Part shown: positions 1-7,523 of the stretch, in pieces
Layout: each line of letters opens with the position of its first letter
How positions within the stretch are numbered: the stretch's first letter is position 1
Assembly: GCF_019633745.1 (NCBI RefSeq)
Contig: NZ_CP037968.1
Span: 496,001 to 560,000 of the forward strand
DNA length: 64,000 nucleotides
DNA from: Methanofollis formosanus
GTDB taxonomy: Archaea > Halobacteriota > Methanomicrobia > Methanomicrobiales > Methanofollaceae
Reading direction: 5' to 3'
Program-made: the position numbers and the translations under genes
The notes under the pieces: model-generated
What the model was told of the DNA's origin: nothing
The model's database searches: none
What the model saw: only the letters and a program-made list of their open reading frames with translations

Positions 1-1299
1 GAAGAAGCGACGAACAACGCCTTCCTCGCCCTGAAGTTGAACCTGCTCGGCGGGATCGCCTTTGCGGCTTCGTTCCTGTACCTCGCAACCGTCGACCCTT
101 CAGGCGGGCTCTTCGAACTCGACGCCCTCATCGCCTCGGGTCAGTCCGTCGCGATCATTCCCGCGGTGCTCATCTGCTTCGCAGGCCTGACCAAAGCGGC
201 ACAGATGCCCTTCTCCAGTTGGCTGGTCGGCGCGATGGTCGCCCCGACTCCGGTCTCGGCCCTGCTCCACTCGAGCACCATGGTCAAGGCCGGCGTCTAC
301 ATCATCGTCAGGTTCGCTCCGGTACTCCTGGGCACCCTCGCCGGCGTGGCCCTCGGCATGGTCGGCGCCGTGACCTTCCTGCTCGCCTCGGCCATCGCCA
401 TCTCGCAGACCAACGCAAAGAAGGTGCTTGCCTACTCGACCATTGCCAACCTCGGGCTCATCGTTGCGTGTGCCAGCGTCGGGACGCCCGAACTGGTCTG
501 GGCCGCGATCATGCTCATCATCTTCCACGCCGTCGCGAAGTCACTCCTCTTCCTCTGCGTCGGGACGGTCGAACACCGCACCGGCAGCAGGGACATCGAG
601 GACATGGACGGCCTGATCGTCAAGTTCCCCAAGATCGCCGTGATGATCGCCATCGGGATCGCCGGCATGTTCCTCGCACCCTTCGGGATGCTCATCTCCA
701 AGTGGGCCGCAATCGAGGGGTTCATCGACGCACCCTTCGGCATCGTCTTTGTCACCATCCTCGCCTTCGGCAGTGCCGTCACGGTCTTCTTCTGGGCCAA
801 GTGGATGGGTAAAGTCCTCTCGGTGACGCCGTTCGGCGAGAACCTCGAAGGATCGGTCTCCCGTGGCAAGTGGGTGGTCCTCTCCTCGCTCGCCGCACTC
901 ACAGTGCTCGCCGCCCTCCTCTTCCCGCTGGTCTCCTCGGTGCTCATCGAGCCCTACGTGCTCGGCGTCTACGGCGAGACGGCGCGGCTTGCACAGGACA
1001 ACATCATTATCATGCTGCTGATGATCCTCCTCCTGCTCTTCCTCCCGCTCTCCCTGTACACTTCAAGTAAGGAGAGCCGGAAACTGCCGGTCTACATGAG
1101 CGGCCGGGCCACGACACCGGACCTCAAGTTCGCCGGGTCTCTCGGCATCCAGCGCGAGATGACCACCAGGAACTACTACTTCGACGAGTACTTCGGCGAG
1201 AAGAAACTCCTGCGCCTCGGCGACCCGATCTGCATCCTCCTCATCCTGGCGGCTGCGGCCCTGGTTGCGTGGGGCATGAGCATGGGGGTGGTCATGTGA
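1..1299 (+). CDS. echA: Ech-type hydrogenase subunit A (NuoL/M-like ion-translocating subunit), 5' partial
   Basis: This is the membrane antiporter-like subunit of an energy-converting [NiFe] hydrogenase, expected to move H+ or Na+ when hydrogen and ferredoxin are interconverted. The frame is open from base 1, so the true start lies upstream; 432 codons are visible. The protein is a run of hydrophobic helices with the hallmark charged motif of the Nuo L/M/N family: KAAQMPFSSWL near visible residues 60-70, then PTPVSALLHSSTMVKAG, with a further buried Lys/His region (FHAVAKSLLFL). The next gene, echB, starts inside its last codons. Five more Ech genes follow, so the family assignment is firm. 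The TTG at base 37 should not be taken as the start. Confidence 0.93.
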   Translation, partial: EEATNNAFLALKLNLLGGIAFAASFLYLATVDPSGGLFELDALIASGQSVAIIPAVLICFAGLTKAAQMPFSSWLVGAMVAPTPVSALLHSSTMVKAGVYIIVRFAPVLLGTLAGVALGMVGAVTFLLASAIAISQTNAKKVLAYSTIANLGLIVACASVGTPELVWAAIMLIIFHAVAKSLLFLCVGTVEHRTGSRDIEDMDGLIVKFPKIAVMIAIGIAGMFLAPFGMLISKWAAIEGFIDAPFGIVFVTILAFGSAVTVFFWAKWMGKVLSVTPFGENLEGSVSRGKWVVLSSLAALTVLAALLFPLVSSVLIEPYVLGVYGETARLAQDNIIIMLLMILLLLFLPLSLYTSSKESRKLPVYMSGRATTPDLKFAGSLGIQREMTTRNYYFDEYFGEKKLLRLGDPICILLILAAAALVAWGMSMGVVM

Positions 1300-2156
1300 C
1301 CTCGATCATCACGGCCATCGCCTTCGTCATCCTCGCCCCCATCCTCGGCGGGCTGGTCGCCGGGATCGACCGGAAGGTCACCGCAAGGATGCAGGGCAGG
1401 GTCGGCCCGCCGCTTCTGCAGCCCTTCTACGATGTGGCCAAACTCTTCGAGAAGGAAGACGTCACCGTCACCCCCTCGCAGAACCTCTACATCATAGCCT
1501 ACCTCGTCTTCATGGTCGTGAGCGGGGCGTACTTCTTCGCCGGAGGCGACTTCCTGCTCGTCATCTTCGCCTTCACCCTGGCCCACGTTTTCATCGTGCT
1601 GGGTGCGTACGCCGCCTACTCGCCGTACAGTTACATCGGCGCCGAGCGCGAACTGATCACCCTGATGGCCTACGAACCGATGGTGATCTTCACGGCCGTC
1701 GGGCTGTACCTGGTCACCGGCAGTTTCTACATCAGCGAGATCGCCACCTCGACGGTCCCGGCGATCCTGTACCTGCCCGGTGTCTTCCTGGGCTTCCTGA
1801 CTATCCTGACCATCAAACTGCGCAAGTCGCCCTTCGACATCTCGACCTCGCACCACGCCCACCAGGAACTGGTGAAAGGACTGACCACCGAGTTCGCCGG
1901 CCCGGTGCTGGGCAAGGTCGAGATCGCCCACTGGTACGAGAACGTCGTCCTCCTCGGGATGATCTACCTCTTCTTCGGGTTCAACCCGGTGCTGGCCATC
2001 GTGGTCATCGCCCTCGCCTACTTCCTGGAGATCTTCATCGACAACACCTTCTCCAGGATGAAGTGGCAGTGGACCATGAAGAGCGGGTGGGGCGTTGCCG
2101 CGACCCTGGGGTTCCTAAACCTCGTCATTGTATACTACTTCTATGTGGGGGTCTGA
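1296..2156 (+). CDS. echB: Ech-type hydrogenase subunit B (NuoH-like membrane subunit)
   Basis: This 286-residue integral membrane protein anchors the hydrogenase module to the ion pump. It has about eight hydrophobic segments and three recognisable NuoH/EchB loops: GRVGPPLLQPFYDVAKLF near the N-terminus, YIGAERELITLMAYEP in the middle, and KSPFDISTSHHAHQELVKG further on. I chose the GTG at 1296, which overlaps the echA stop as ATGTGA, giving the tight coupling expected in this operon. An in-frame GTG at 1269 would add nine His/Gly-rich residues that the family lacks. Confidence 0.94.
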   Translation: MTSIITAIAFVILAPILGGLVAGIDRKVTARMQGRVGPPLLQPFYDVAKLFEKEDVTVTPSQNLYIIAYLVFMVVSGAYFFAGGDFLLVIFAFTLAHVFIVLGAYAAYSPYSYIGAERELITLMAYEPMVIFTAVGLYLVTGSFYISEIATSTVPAILYLPGVFLGFLTILTIKLRKSPFDISTSHHAHQELVKGLTTEFAGPVLGKVEIAHWYENVVLLGMIYLFFGFNPVLAIVVIALAYFLEIFIDNTFSRMKWQWTMKSGWGVAATLGFLNLVIVYYFYVGV

Positions 2157-2160
2157 GAGC

Positions 2161-2610
2161 ATGGCATATCTGAAAAAGTCACCCTGGCTGCTCCACTACG
2201 ACGCGTCCAGCTGCAACGGCTGCGACATCGAGGTGCTCGCCTGCCTCACCCCGCTGTACGACGTGGAGCGCTTCGGGATCATCAATACCGGAAACCCGAA
2301 ACACGCCGATGTCTTTCTGATCACCGGCGGAATCAACGAGATCAACCGCGAGGTCGTCAAGAACACCTACGAACAGATCCCCGACCCCAAGGTCGTGGTG
2401 GCCGTCGGGATCTGCGCCTGCTCCGGCGGCGTCTTCAGGGAGTGCTACAACATGGCCGGCGGCGTCGACCAGGTCATCCCGGTCGACGTCTACGTCCCCG
2501 GTTGCGCCGCGAGGCCTGAGTCGATCATCGACGGGGTCGTCAAGGCCCTGGGGATCCTTGAAGAGAAACGGACCGCGATGAAAGAAAAGGAGAAACAGCA
2601 TGGCAATTGA
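2161..2610 (+). CDS. echC: Ech-type hydrogenase small subunit C (NuoB-like, [4Fe-4S])
   Basis: This 149-residue protein is the small electron-transfer subunit that passes electrons between the NiFe site and the ferredoxin subunit. Proximal cluster ligands are visible as CNGCD near residues 19-23, GICACSGG in the middle and VPGCAARPE near the C-terminus, the usual pattern in group 4 hydrogenases and NuoB. The ATG at 2161 follows the echB stop by four bases and opens MAYLKKSPW; an upstream in-frame extension would overlap echB without a reason. Its 3' end overlaps echD by 11 bases. Confidence 0.95.
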   Translation: MAYLKKSPWLLHYDASSCNGCDIEVLACLTPLYDVERFGIINTGNPKHADVFLITGGINEINREVVKNTYEQIPDPKVVVAVGICACSGGVFRECYNMAGGVDQVIPVDVYVPGCAARPESIIDGVVKALGILEEKRTAMKEKEKQHGN

Positions 2611-2980
2611 AGAACAGGTGCTCAAAGAGACCGCCCTCGCAGACCTGCACAAGGAGGTGCAGGTCTACCATAACCGGGGCTTCCGCCTGGTCCAGGTGAG
2701 TTGCTCGATGGTCGAGGACTCCTTTGAACTCAGTTACAGCTTTGACAAGGACTACCACTTCGAGAGCCTGCGGGTCATGGTCCCGGCCGGGACGACGGTG
2801 AAGAGTATCTCAGGGATCTACTGGGCGGCCTTCATCTACGAGAACGAGATCCACGACTTCTTCGGTCTTGAGTTCGAGGGCATGAGCCTTGACTACAACG
2901 GCACGCTCTTCAAGACCGCGAAGAAGTTTCCCTTTGCAAACGTCACCTTCAGGGGGGAGGAACCATGTCAAAAGAAATAG
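2600..2980 (+). CDS. echD: Ech-type hydrogenase subunit D (NuoC-like)
   Basis: This 126-residue soluble subunit resembles the 30 kDa (NuoC) subunit of complex I, which helps assemble and hold the large subunit. The diagnostic segment FIYENEIHDFFGLEFEGM lies around residues 75-95; the ENEIHDFFG core is the NuoC/EchD signature. It has no cysteine cluster, as expected. It starts inside the end of echC and its last 16 bases overlap the start of echE, so the three genes are probably translationally coupled. Confidence 0.93.
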   Translation: MAIEEQVLKETALADLHKEVQVYHNRGFRLVQVSCSMVEDSFELSYSFDKDYHFESLRVMVPAGTTVKSISGIYWAAFIYENEIHDFFGLEFEGMSLDYNGTLFKTAKKFPFANVTFRGEEPCQKK

Positions 2981-4044
2981 TCGTGCCTTTCGGCCCGCAA
3001 CACCCGGTGCTCCCCGAACCTCTCCATCTCGACCTCGTCGTCGAGGACGAGAAGGTGAAGGAGGCGATTCCCGGCGTCGGCTATATCCACCGCGGGCTGG
3101 AGACGCTGGTGCAGAAGCGGGAATATCCTGAATATGTCTATATCGCCGAGCGGATCTGTGGGATCTGCAGTTTCATCCACGGGATGACCTACTGCCAGGG
3201 CATCGAGACGATGATGAACGTCGAGGTGCCGGAGCGTGCCGAGTTCCTGCGGGTGATCTGGTCGGAGTACTCCAGGATGCACTCGCACCTCCTCTGGCTC
3301 GGGCTCTTCGCCGACGGCATGGGCTTCGAGAACCTCTTCATGGACGCCTGGCGCCTGCGCGAGCATGTGCTCGACGACATGGAGGCGACGACCGGCGGTC
3401 GGGTGATCCAGGGGAGCGCCAAGGTCGGCGGTGTCCGCCGCGATATCAGCAGCGAGAAACTCGACGAGATGGTCACCGGCCTGGAGGGGATCAGGGGCGA
3501 ACTCAAGGACATGATGGACGTCTTCCTCTTCGACAGTTCGGTGAAGTCCAGGCTCAGAAACATCGGGATGCTCTCCCCCGAGGACGCCTACGAACTCGGC
3601 GCGGTGGGCCCGACGCTGCGCGGGAGCAATGTCGCCTCTGATGTCAGGATGAACGGGTACGCCGCCTACGACCGCCTTCACTTCGAACCGGTCGTCGAGG
3701 ACGGGTGCGACTGCTATGCCAGGTGTGCGGTGCGGGCGAAGGAACTCTTCGCATCCATCGACCTGATCAAGGAAGCGGTCCAGAAGATCCCGGACGGCCC
3801 GATCGAGGTGAAGGTGACCGGCAAGCCCGAGGGTGAGTACTTCTCGCGGGCCGAACAGCCGCGCGGCGAGGTGATCCACTATGTCAAGGGCAACGGCACC
3901 AGAAACCTTGCCCGCCACCGCGTGCGGACGCCGACGATGGCGAACATCCCGCCCCTGGTCAAGATGCTGCAGGGTTGCGAACTCGCCGATGTGCCGGTGA
4001 TCACGCTGACCATCGACCCGTGCATCGGGTGCCTGGAGAGGTGA
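2965..4044 (+). CDS. echE: Ech-type hydrogenase large subunit E (NiFe catalytic subunit)
   Basis: This 359-residue protein carries the NiFe active site. The N-terminal ligand pair is RICGIC (Cys65 and Cys68) and the C-terminal pair is DPCIGC (Cys353 and Cys356), so all four metal-binding cysteines are present and the enzyme should be an active hydrogenase rather than a NuoD relative that has lost nickel. The protein ends three residues after the last ligand, as in Ech enzymes that lack a C-terminal processing extension. The FGPQHPVLPEPLHL start is shared with NuoD. It overlaps echD, and echF follows after seven bases. Confidence 0.96.
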   Translation: MSKEIVVPFGPQHPVLPEPLHLDLVVEDEKVKEAIPGVGYIHRGLETLVQKREYPEYVYIAERICGICSFIHGMTYCQGIETMMNVEVPERAEFLRVIWSEYSRMHSHLLWLGLFADGMGFENLFMDAWRLREHVLDDMEATTGGRVIQGSAKVGGVRRDISSEKLDEMVTGLEGIRGELKDMMDVFLFDSSVKSRLRNIGMLSPEDAYELGAVGPTLRGSNVASDVRMNGYAAYDRLHFEPVVEDGCDCYARCAVRAKELFASIDLIKEAVQKIPDGPIEVKVTGKPEGEYFSRAEQPRGEVIHYVKGNGTRNLARHRVRTPTMANIPPLVKMLQGCELADVPVITLTIDPCIGCLER

Positions 4045-4051
4045 GTGAGAG

Positions 4052-4450
4052 ATGGTCTATTTCAAGATGGCAAAGACGGCGATCAAGTCGCTCATCCACG
4101 GCCCGTCCACCATCCGGTACCCGGCCGAACCGGCAAAGCAGTACCCGACTTCACGCGGGCACGTGACCATCGACCCCTCGAAGTGCATCTCCTGCGGGAT
4201 GTGCATGCGCAAGTGTCCGGCCGATGCGATCTGCGTCAGGCGCGACGAGAAACTCTGGGAGATCGACCTCTTCAAGTGCCACGTCTGCAACTGCTGCGTG
4301 GAGGTCTGCCCGGTGCACTGCCTCACGATGGAGACGGAGTACCGCCCGGCTTTCGCCGAGCACGAGGGCGTGCAAGTGGTGAAGATCACCTATGTCAAGC
4401 CCGAGAAGAAGGCCGTGAAAAAGCCGGCTGAAGATAAGTCCGAAGAGTAG
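4052..4450 (+). CDS. echF: Ech-type hydrogenase subunit F (2x[4Fe-4S] ferredoxin, NuoI-like)
   Basis: This 132-residue iron-sulfur protein should pass electrons between soluble ferredoxin and the hydrogenase small subunit. Two clusters are seen: Cys45, 48, 51 and 55 (CISCGMCMRKC), and Cys76, 79, 82 and 86 (CHVCNCCVEVC). Cys81, next to a ligand, is an extra cysteine. The C-terminal tail is lysine-rich (EKKAVKKPAEDK). A GAGGTGA ribosome-binding site lies in the seven-base gap after echE. A second in-frame ATG at 4067 is a less likely start. The six genes echABCDEF run in the order of the Methanosarcina and Desulfovibrio ech operons. Confidence 0.94.
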   Translation: MVYFKMAKTAIKSLIHGPSTIRYPAEPAKQYPTSRGHVTIDPSKCISCGMCMRKCPADAICVRRDEKLWEIDLFKCHVCNCCVEVCPVHCLTMETEYRPAFAEHEGVQVVKITYVKPEKKAVKKPAEDKSEE

Positions 4451-4470
4451 ATGGGGCAAGACTCATCCTA

Positions 4471-4477
4471 TTTTTTT
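4471..4477 (+). terminator. T-tract terminator after ech operon
   Basis: Seven consecutive T residues 21 bases after the echF stop, the form of an archaeal U-tract terminator. No strong hairpin precedes it. Confidence 0.5.
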
Positions 4478-4545
4478 GGCCGCTTCGTCGGCCGCGGATG
4501 AGCAGCATCGAAAAATGAAAATATAGGGGTTTTGTGAACAGGAGT

Positions 4546-4593
4546 TCACTGCTTGGGTTCCTTCGGCTGCTTCTTGCCACCCTTCTTTGCCAT
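4546..4593 (-). CDS. Putative 15-residue lysine-rich microprotein
   Basis: The reading frame encodes MAKKGGKKQPKEPKQ followed by TGA. Six of fifteen residues are lysine, with Gly, Pro and Gln filling most of the rest, so the peptide would be strongly basic and unstructured. It is called because of its signals, not its length: a textbook ribosome-binding site GGAGGTG at 4601-4607 sits seven bases before the ATG, a possible TATA element (AAGGTTTAAACC, about 4640-4650) lies roughly 26 bases before a plausible RNA start, and a T-rich stretch follows the stop on the same strand (about 4505-4515). It converges on the ech operon. I do not recognise the family; the function is unknown. It could be the leader of an untranslated RNA instead. 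Confidence 0.5.
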   Translation of the reverse strand: MAKKGGKKQPKEPKQ

Positions 4594-4610
4594 GGTGCCT
4601 CACCTCCTGT

Positions 4611-4860
4611 GAGTGCGTTGATCAGAGATTCGTATCTCCGGGTTTAAACCTTGTGTCATATCTTTGCTTAATTCCGCGATCTCCTCGCAATAGGGAGATT
4701 TTCCGGGCCATTTCAGGCGTATTTCCAACCCCTCGCACCAGGTCCCGAGGCCACCCGGGAATGGCCTGCAATCCTGGAGAGATCCTGAGAGTGCGGCGCG
4801 AGGTGCGGCACCTCCCGGGCTCAGGGCTTCAGATCACCCGCCTCCCACAAAGAAAATGAT
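4611..4860. other. Intergenic stretch, nothing else recognised
   Basis: Apart from the possible promoter of the mini-gene at 4640-4650 and a small inverted repeat GAGAT-TCGT-ATCTC at about 4625-4638, I see no gene, RNA or repeat copy here. Confidence 0.4.
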
Positions 4861-5440
4861 CTCCAATATTGGCTTTGTAGAATCGGGCATGAACCCTGGG
4901 CTCAAGCATACGGGATGAAAATTTTCTGAGTTGCTTTACGGTGTGTGGGCGGGACCCCAATCCTCGCGACAGAACCTTTGGAAGATCTGGTTTCATCGCC
5001 GCCCCCCGGTTATCCTCGTCGTGGGGGTCCGGGGGCGGAGCCCCCGGCATAAGGATGAGGGAAGGCGATGGATGAAGGTCACAGGGGAGGTGAGGTGATG
5101 AAAAGAGGATGGTTTACCATGAAAATGATCCAGAATACCCTCTCTTCATGTTTGCATGAGAGTCTGAACTCTTTATATCACGTTGAAGCCGATACGCAGA
5201 GGATAGAAAATTCCTCTGATGGATCGGCCGCCCCCATCGTCGAGATTTCCCTGCCATCTCGCACCGGGGGATTGCACCCCCCGGACCCCCCACGACGAAG
5301 ATAGGTGGGGGCGGCGATGGAACGAAGTCTCCACCAGTTCTCCTGTCTTGATAAGAGAGAGAGCACGTGACGAGAAATGTTCATCCCGTATGCTTGAGCC
5401 CGAGGCTCATGCCCGATTCTACAGAGCCCCAATATTGGCA
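4861..5440. repeat. Composite repeat locus 1, bounded by inverted hairpin copies
   Basis: A hairpin copy in minus orientation (4871-4926) and one in plus orientation (5375-5430) face outward at the two ends, about 500 bp apart. Both are flanked by the palindrome CCAATATTGG (4863-4872 and 5429-5438). Inside are a GC-rich hairpin (CCGGGGGCGGAGCCCCCGG near 5029-5047), the module that begins ATGAAAATGATCC (5118-5240), a second GC-rich hairpin with a TTGCA loop (5262-5300), and the short lead-in with AAGAGAGAGAGCACGTGACGAG. The arrangement resembles a non-autonomous inverted-repeat element, but no transposase is present. Confidence 0.75.
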
Positions 5441-5539
5441 CTATCGATTTGAATGGAGATCTGGCCGCATAGAACGCCATCGTAACGAATATGCGGAGAC
5501 CAAAACGCTCTCTAAACTTTCAGGGACTTTGCCTTCCCA

Positions 5540-5695
5540 CCCCTCTCTTCTTCCCGGGGGTCCGTGAAGTGGTGGTCACATATGGTGTCCTGCTCCGAAG
5601 GGAGAGCAAGGATTCACAACCCGGAGACCAAGGAGAATTATCATCCCCTATGCTTGAACCCGGGGTTCACGGCGGATTCTACAGAGCCCAAAACT
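5540..5695 (+). repeat. Composite repeat locus 2, partial
   Basis: This holds a shortened GC-rich part (CCTTCCCACCC then CCCGGGGGTCCG), the module GTGTCCTGCTCCGAAGGGAG (about 5570-5615, a GCTCC/GGAGC hairpin) and a plus-orientation terminal hairpin (5638-5693, stem TGAACCC/GGGTTCA). The same order of parts is seen at 30400-30531, 36990-37116 and 48585-48713. Confidence 0.7.
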
Positions 5696-5804
5696 AGTTC
5701 ATCTCATCAGAGAAAGATCATTCATCACGCTCCGGGCCTTCCGGACGGTTGCATCGTGCCGTCACGGGCTTTCAGTCAGCACACCACACCACCAGCGATC
5801 AACA

Positions 5805-7478
5805 ATGTACACCTATATCCCCGGCACTCTGGTTATGATTGCATCACTCGTCATAGCCTCAGTCATCGCCGGCGTCAGCTGGAAACGCCGCGACGCGGCA
5901 GGTGCACGGGCGTTTTTCGTCTTCACCCTCGGTGTCCTGGTCTGGTCGCTCGGCGAGGGCTCGGCCCTCCTCCCGCTCGGCCCTGACTGGCAGGTTTTCT
6001 GGGTCAAGGCGGCGTTTGTCGGCATCGCCGTGCTGGTCCCGGCATGGATGGCATTTGTCATGCAATATACCGGCAAGGAGCGGACGGTCACCCTGGTCGC
6101 GACCATCGCCGCTGCCGTCGTTCCCGCTGCCGCCGCCGTGCTCTCTCTCTCTGAGAGCGTGCCGGTCACCGAACTCATGGAGGGCACCCCGTACCTCCTC
6201 GTGATGGCTTCGGTGTATCTCGTCGTCATCATCAGCGTCATCTTTCTGGTGGCGATGCTCCTCGCGGCGCCGGCGACGTACAGACGCCAGATCGGGTTTG
6301 TCCTGATGGGCGCCCTCATCCCCTGGGTGGTGGTCCTCTCCCCCCCATTCACGACGTCCCTCCTCGAACCAACCGCCAGTTGGTGTGTCCTCTGCATCAT
6401 GACCGCCGCCCTCGCCGCCACGGCCGGGGCGCTCAAGGCCGGGCTCTTCGGCACGATCCCCCTCTCCAAGGACCGGTACTTCAACAACCTTACCGACGGC
6501 ATCTTCGTCCTCGACCCGCAGTTCAGGCTCGTTGAGGCGAACAGAAAGGGCGAGGAGATGGTGCGGCACCATTCGGAAGAACTGACCGGACTGCCGGCGG
6601 CCGAGTTCATCAATCATTTCCCTGAACTCCAGAAGGGATACGAAGGTGAATACGAGGCCACCTATATCCAGAGCATGAAAAAGCCGGACGGGAGCACAGA
6701 ACACTTCGAACTGCGCATCTCTCCCATCACCGACTGGTGCTCCAGGACCACCGGCCACTTTCTCCTGGTCAGGGACATCAGCAGACTCAAGGAGACCGAG
6801 GACGCCCTCCGCACGGCCCACAAAAAGGTCTCGATCCTCAGCGAGATCTCGCAGCACGACATCAAAAACCAACTCGAGGTGATCGCCGGGTACGGTGGGG
6901 TTCTCGACGATATCACACCCGACGACTCGGATCAGAAGATATACGTCAGGCGGATCCTCGACGCCTCGGAGATTATCGCCGAGCACATCGCTGCCGCCAG
7001 GGACTGCCGCGATCTCGGGATCAGGACGCCCGAGTGGCAGTCGGTGGCGGAGGGGGCAGCCAGGGCGGGCAGGATCCTCGAGAACCACGGCGTCGCCCTT
7101 GAGGTGGAGGCCGGAGACCTCGAGATCCATGCCGACCCTCTCTTCGAAAAAGTCTTTTACAACCTCTACGAGAATGCCATCAGGCACGGCGGCGGCATCA
7201 CAACGATGAGGGTGAGCGCTTCGGATGCAGGCGGGCAGGTGGTCATCGTCGTCGAGGACGACGGTAGAGGCGTGGCCACATCAGAGAAAGAAAAGATTTT
7301 CGAGAGAGAGTACGGCTCGCACTCGGGCCTCGGCCTCTTCCTGACCCGGGAGATCCTCTCGGCAACCGGCATCTCGATCCGGGAGTGCGGGGTACCCGGG
7401 AAGGGGGCGAGGTTTGAGATCCTGGTCCCGCCAGAGAGATCTCGTCGGGCCGACCCTGCGGGAGAAGACGCGGGATAG
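5805..7478 (+). CDS. Membrane sensor histidine kinase (7TM-PAS-HisKA-HATPase)
   Basis: This 557-residue signalling kinase has seven hydrophobic segments in residues 1-215, a PAS domain at about 220-330 (RYFNNLTDGIFVLDP), a phospho-acceptor helix pair near 345-410 and an ATPase domain near 440-545. The H-box reads SQHDIKNQLEVIAGY, the HDIxNQL variant common in methanogen kinases. The N-box is NLYENAIRHGG, G1 is DDGRGV and G2 is GLGLFLT, so it should be active. No response regulator lies nearby. The N-terminus resembles the archaeal 7TM histidine-kinase sensor domain, whose ligand is unknown. The TPP enzyme gene starts 45 bases downstream and may be co-transcribed. The ATG at 5805 is the first that includes the full first helix. 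Confidence 0.92.
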   Translation: MYTYIPGTLVMIASLVIASVIAGVSWKRRDAAGARAFFVFTLGVLVWSLGEGSALLPLGPDWQVFWVKAAFVGIAVLVPAWMAFVMQYTGKERTVTLVATIAAAVVPAAAAVLSLSESVPVTELMEGTPYLLVMASVYLVVIISVIFLVAMLLAAPATYRRQIGFVLMGALIPWVVVLSPPFTTSLLEPTASWCVLCIMTAALAATAGALKAGLFGTIPLSKDRYFNNLTDGIFVLDPQFRLVEANRKGEEMVRHHSEELTGLPAAEFINHFPELQKGYEGEYEATYIQSMKKPDGSTEHFELRISPITDWCSRTTGHFLLVRDISRLKETEDALRTAHKKVSILSEISQHDIKNQLEVIAGYGGVLDDITPDDSDQKIYVRRILDASEIIAEHIAAARDCRDLGIRTPEWQSVAEGAARAGRILENHGVALEVEAGDLEIHADPLFEKVFYNLYENAIRHGGGITTMRVSASDAGGQVVIVVEDDGRGVATSEKEKIFEREYGSHSGLGLFLTREILSATGISIRECGVPGKGARFEILVPPERSRRADPAGEDAG

Positions 7479-7523
7479 AGATATATCTGAGAGGGAGGAT
7501 CAGCAGCATGGGGGGACGCTACG

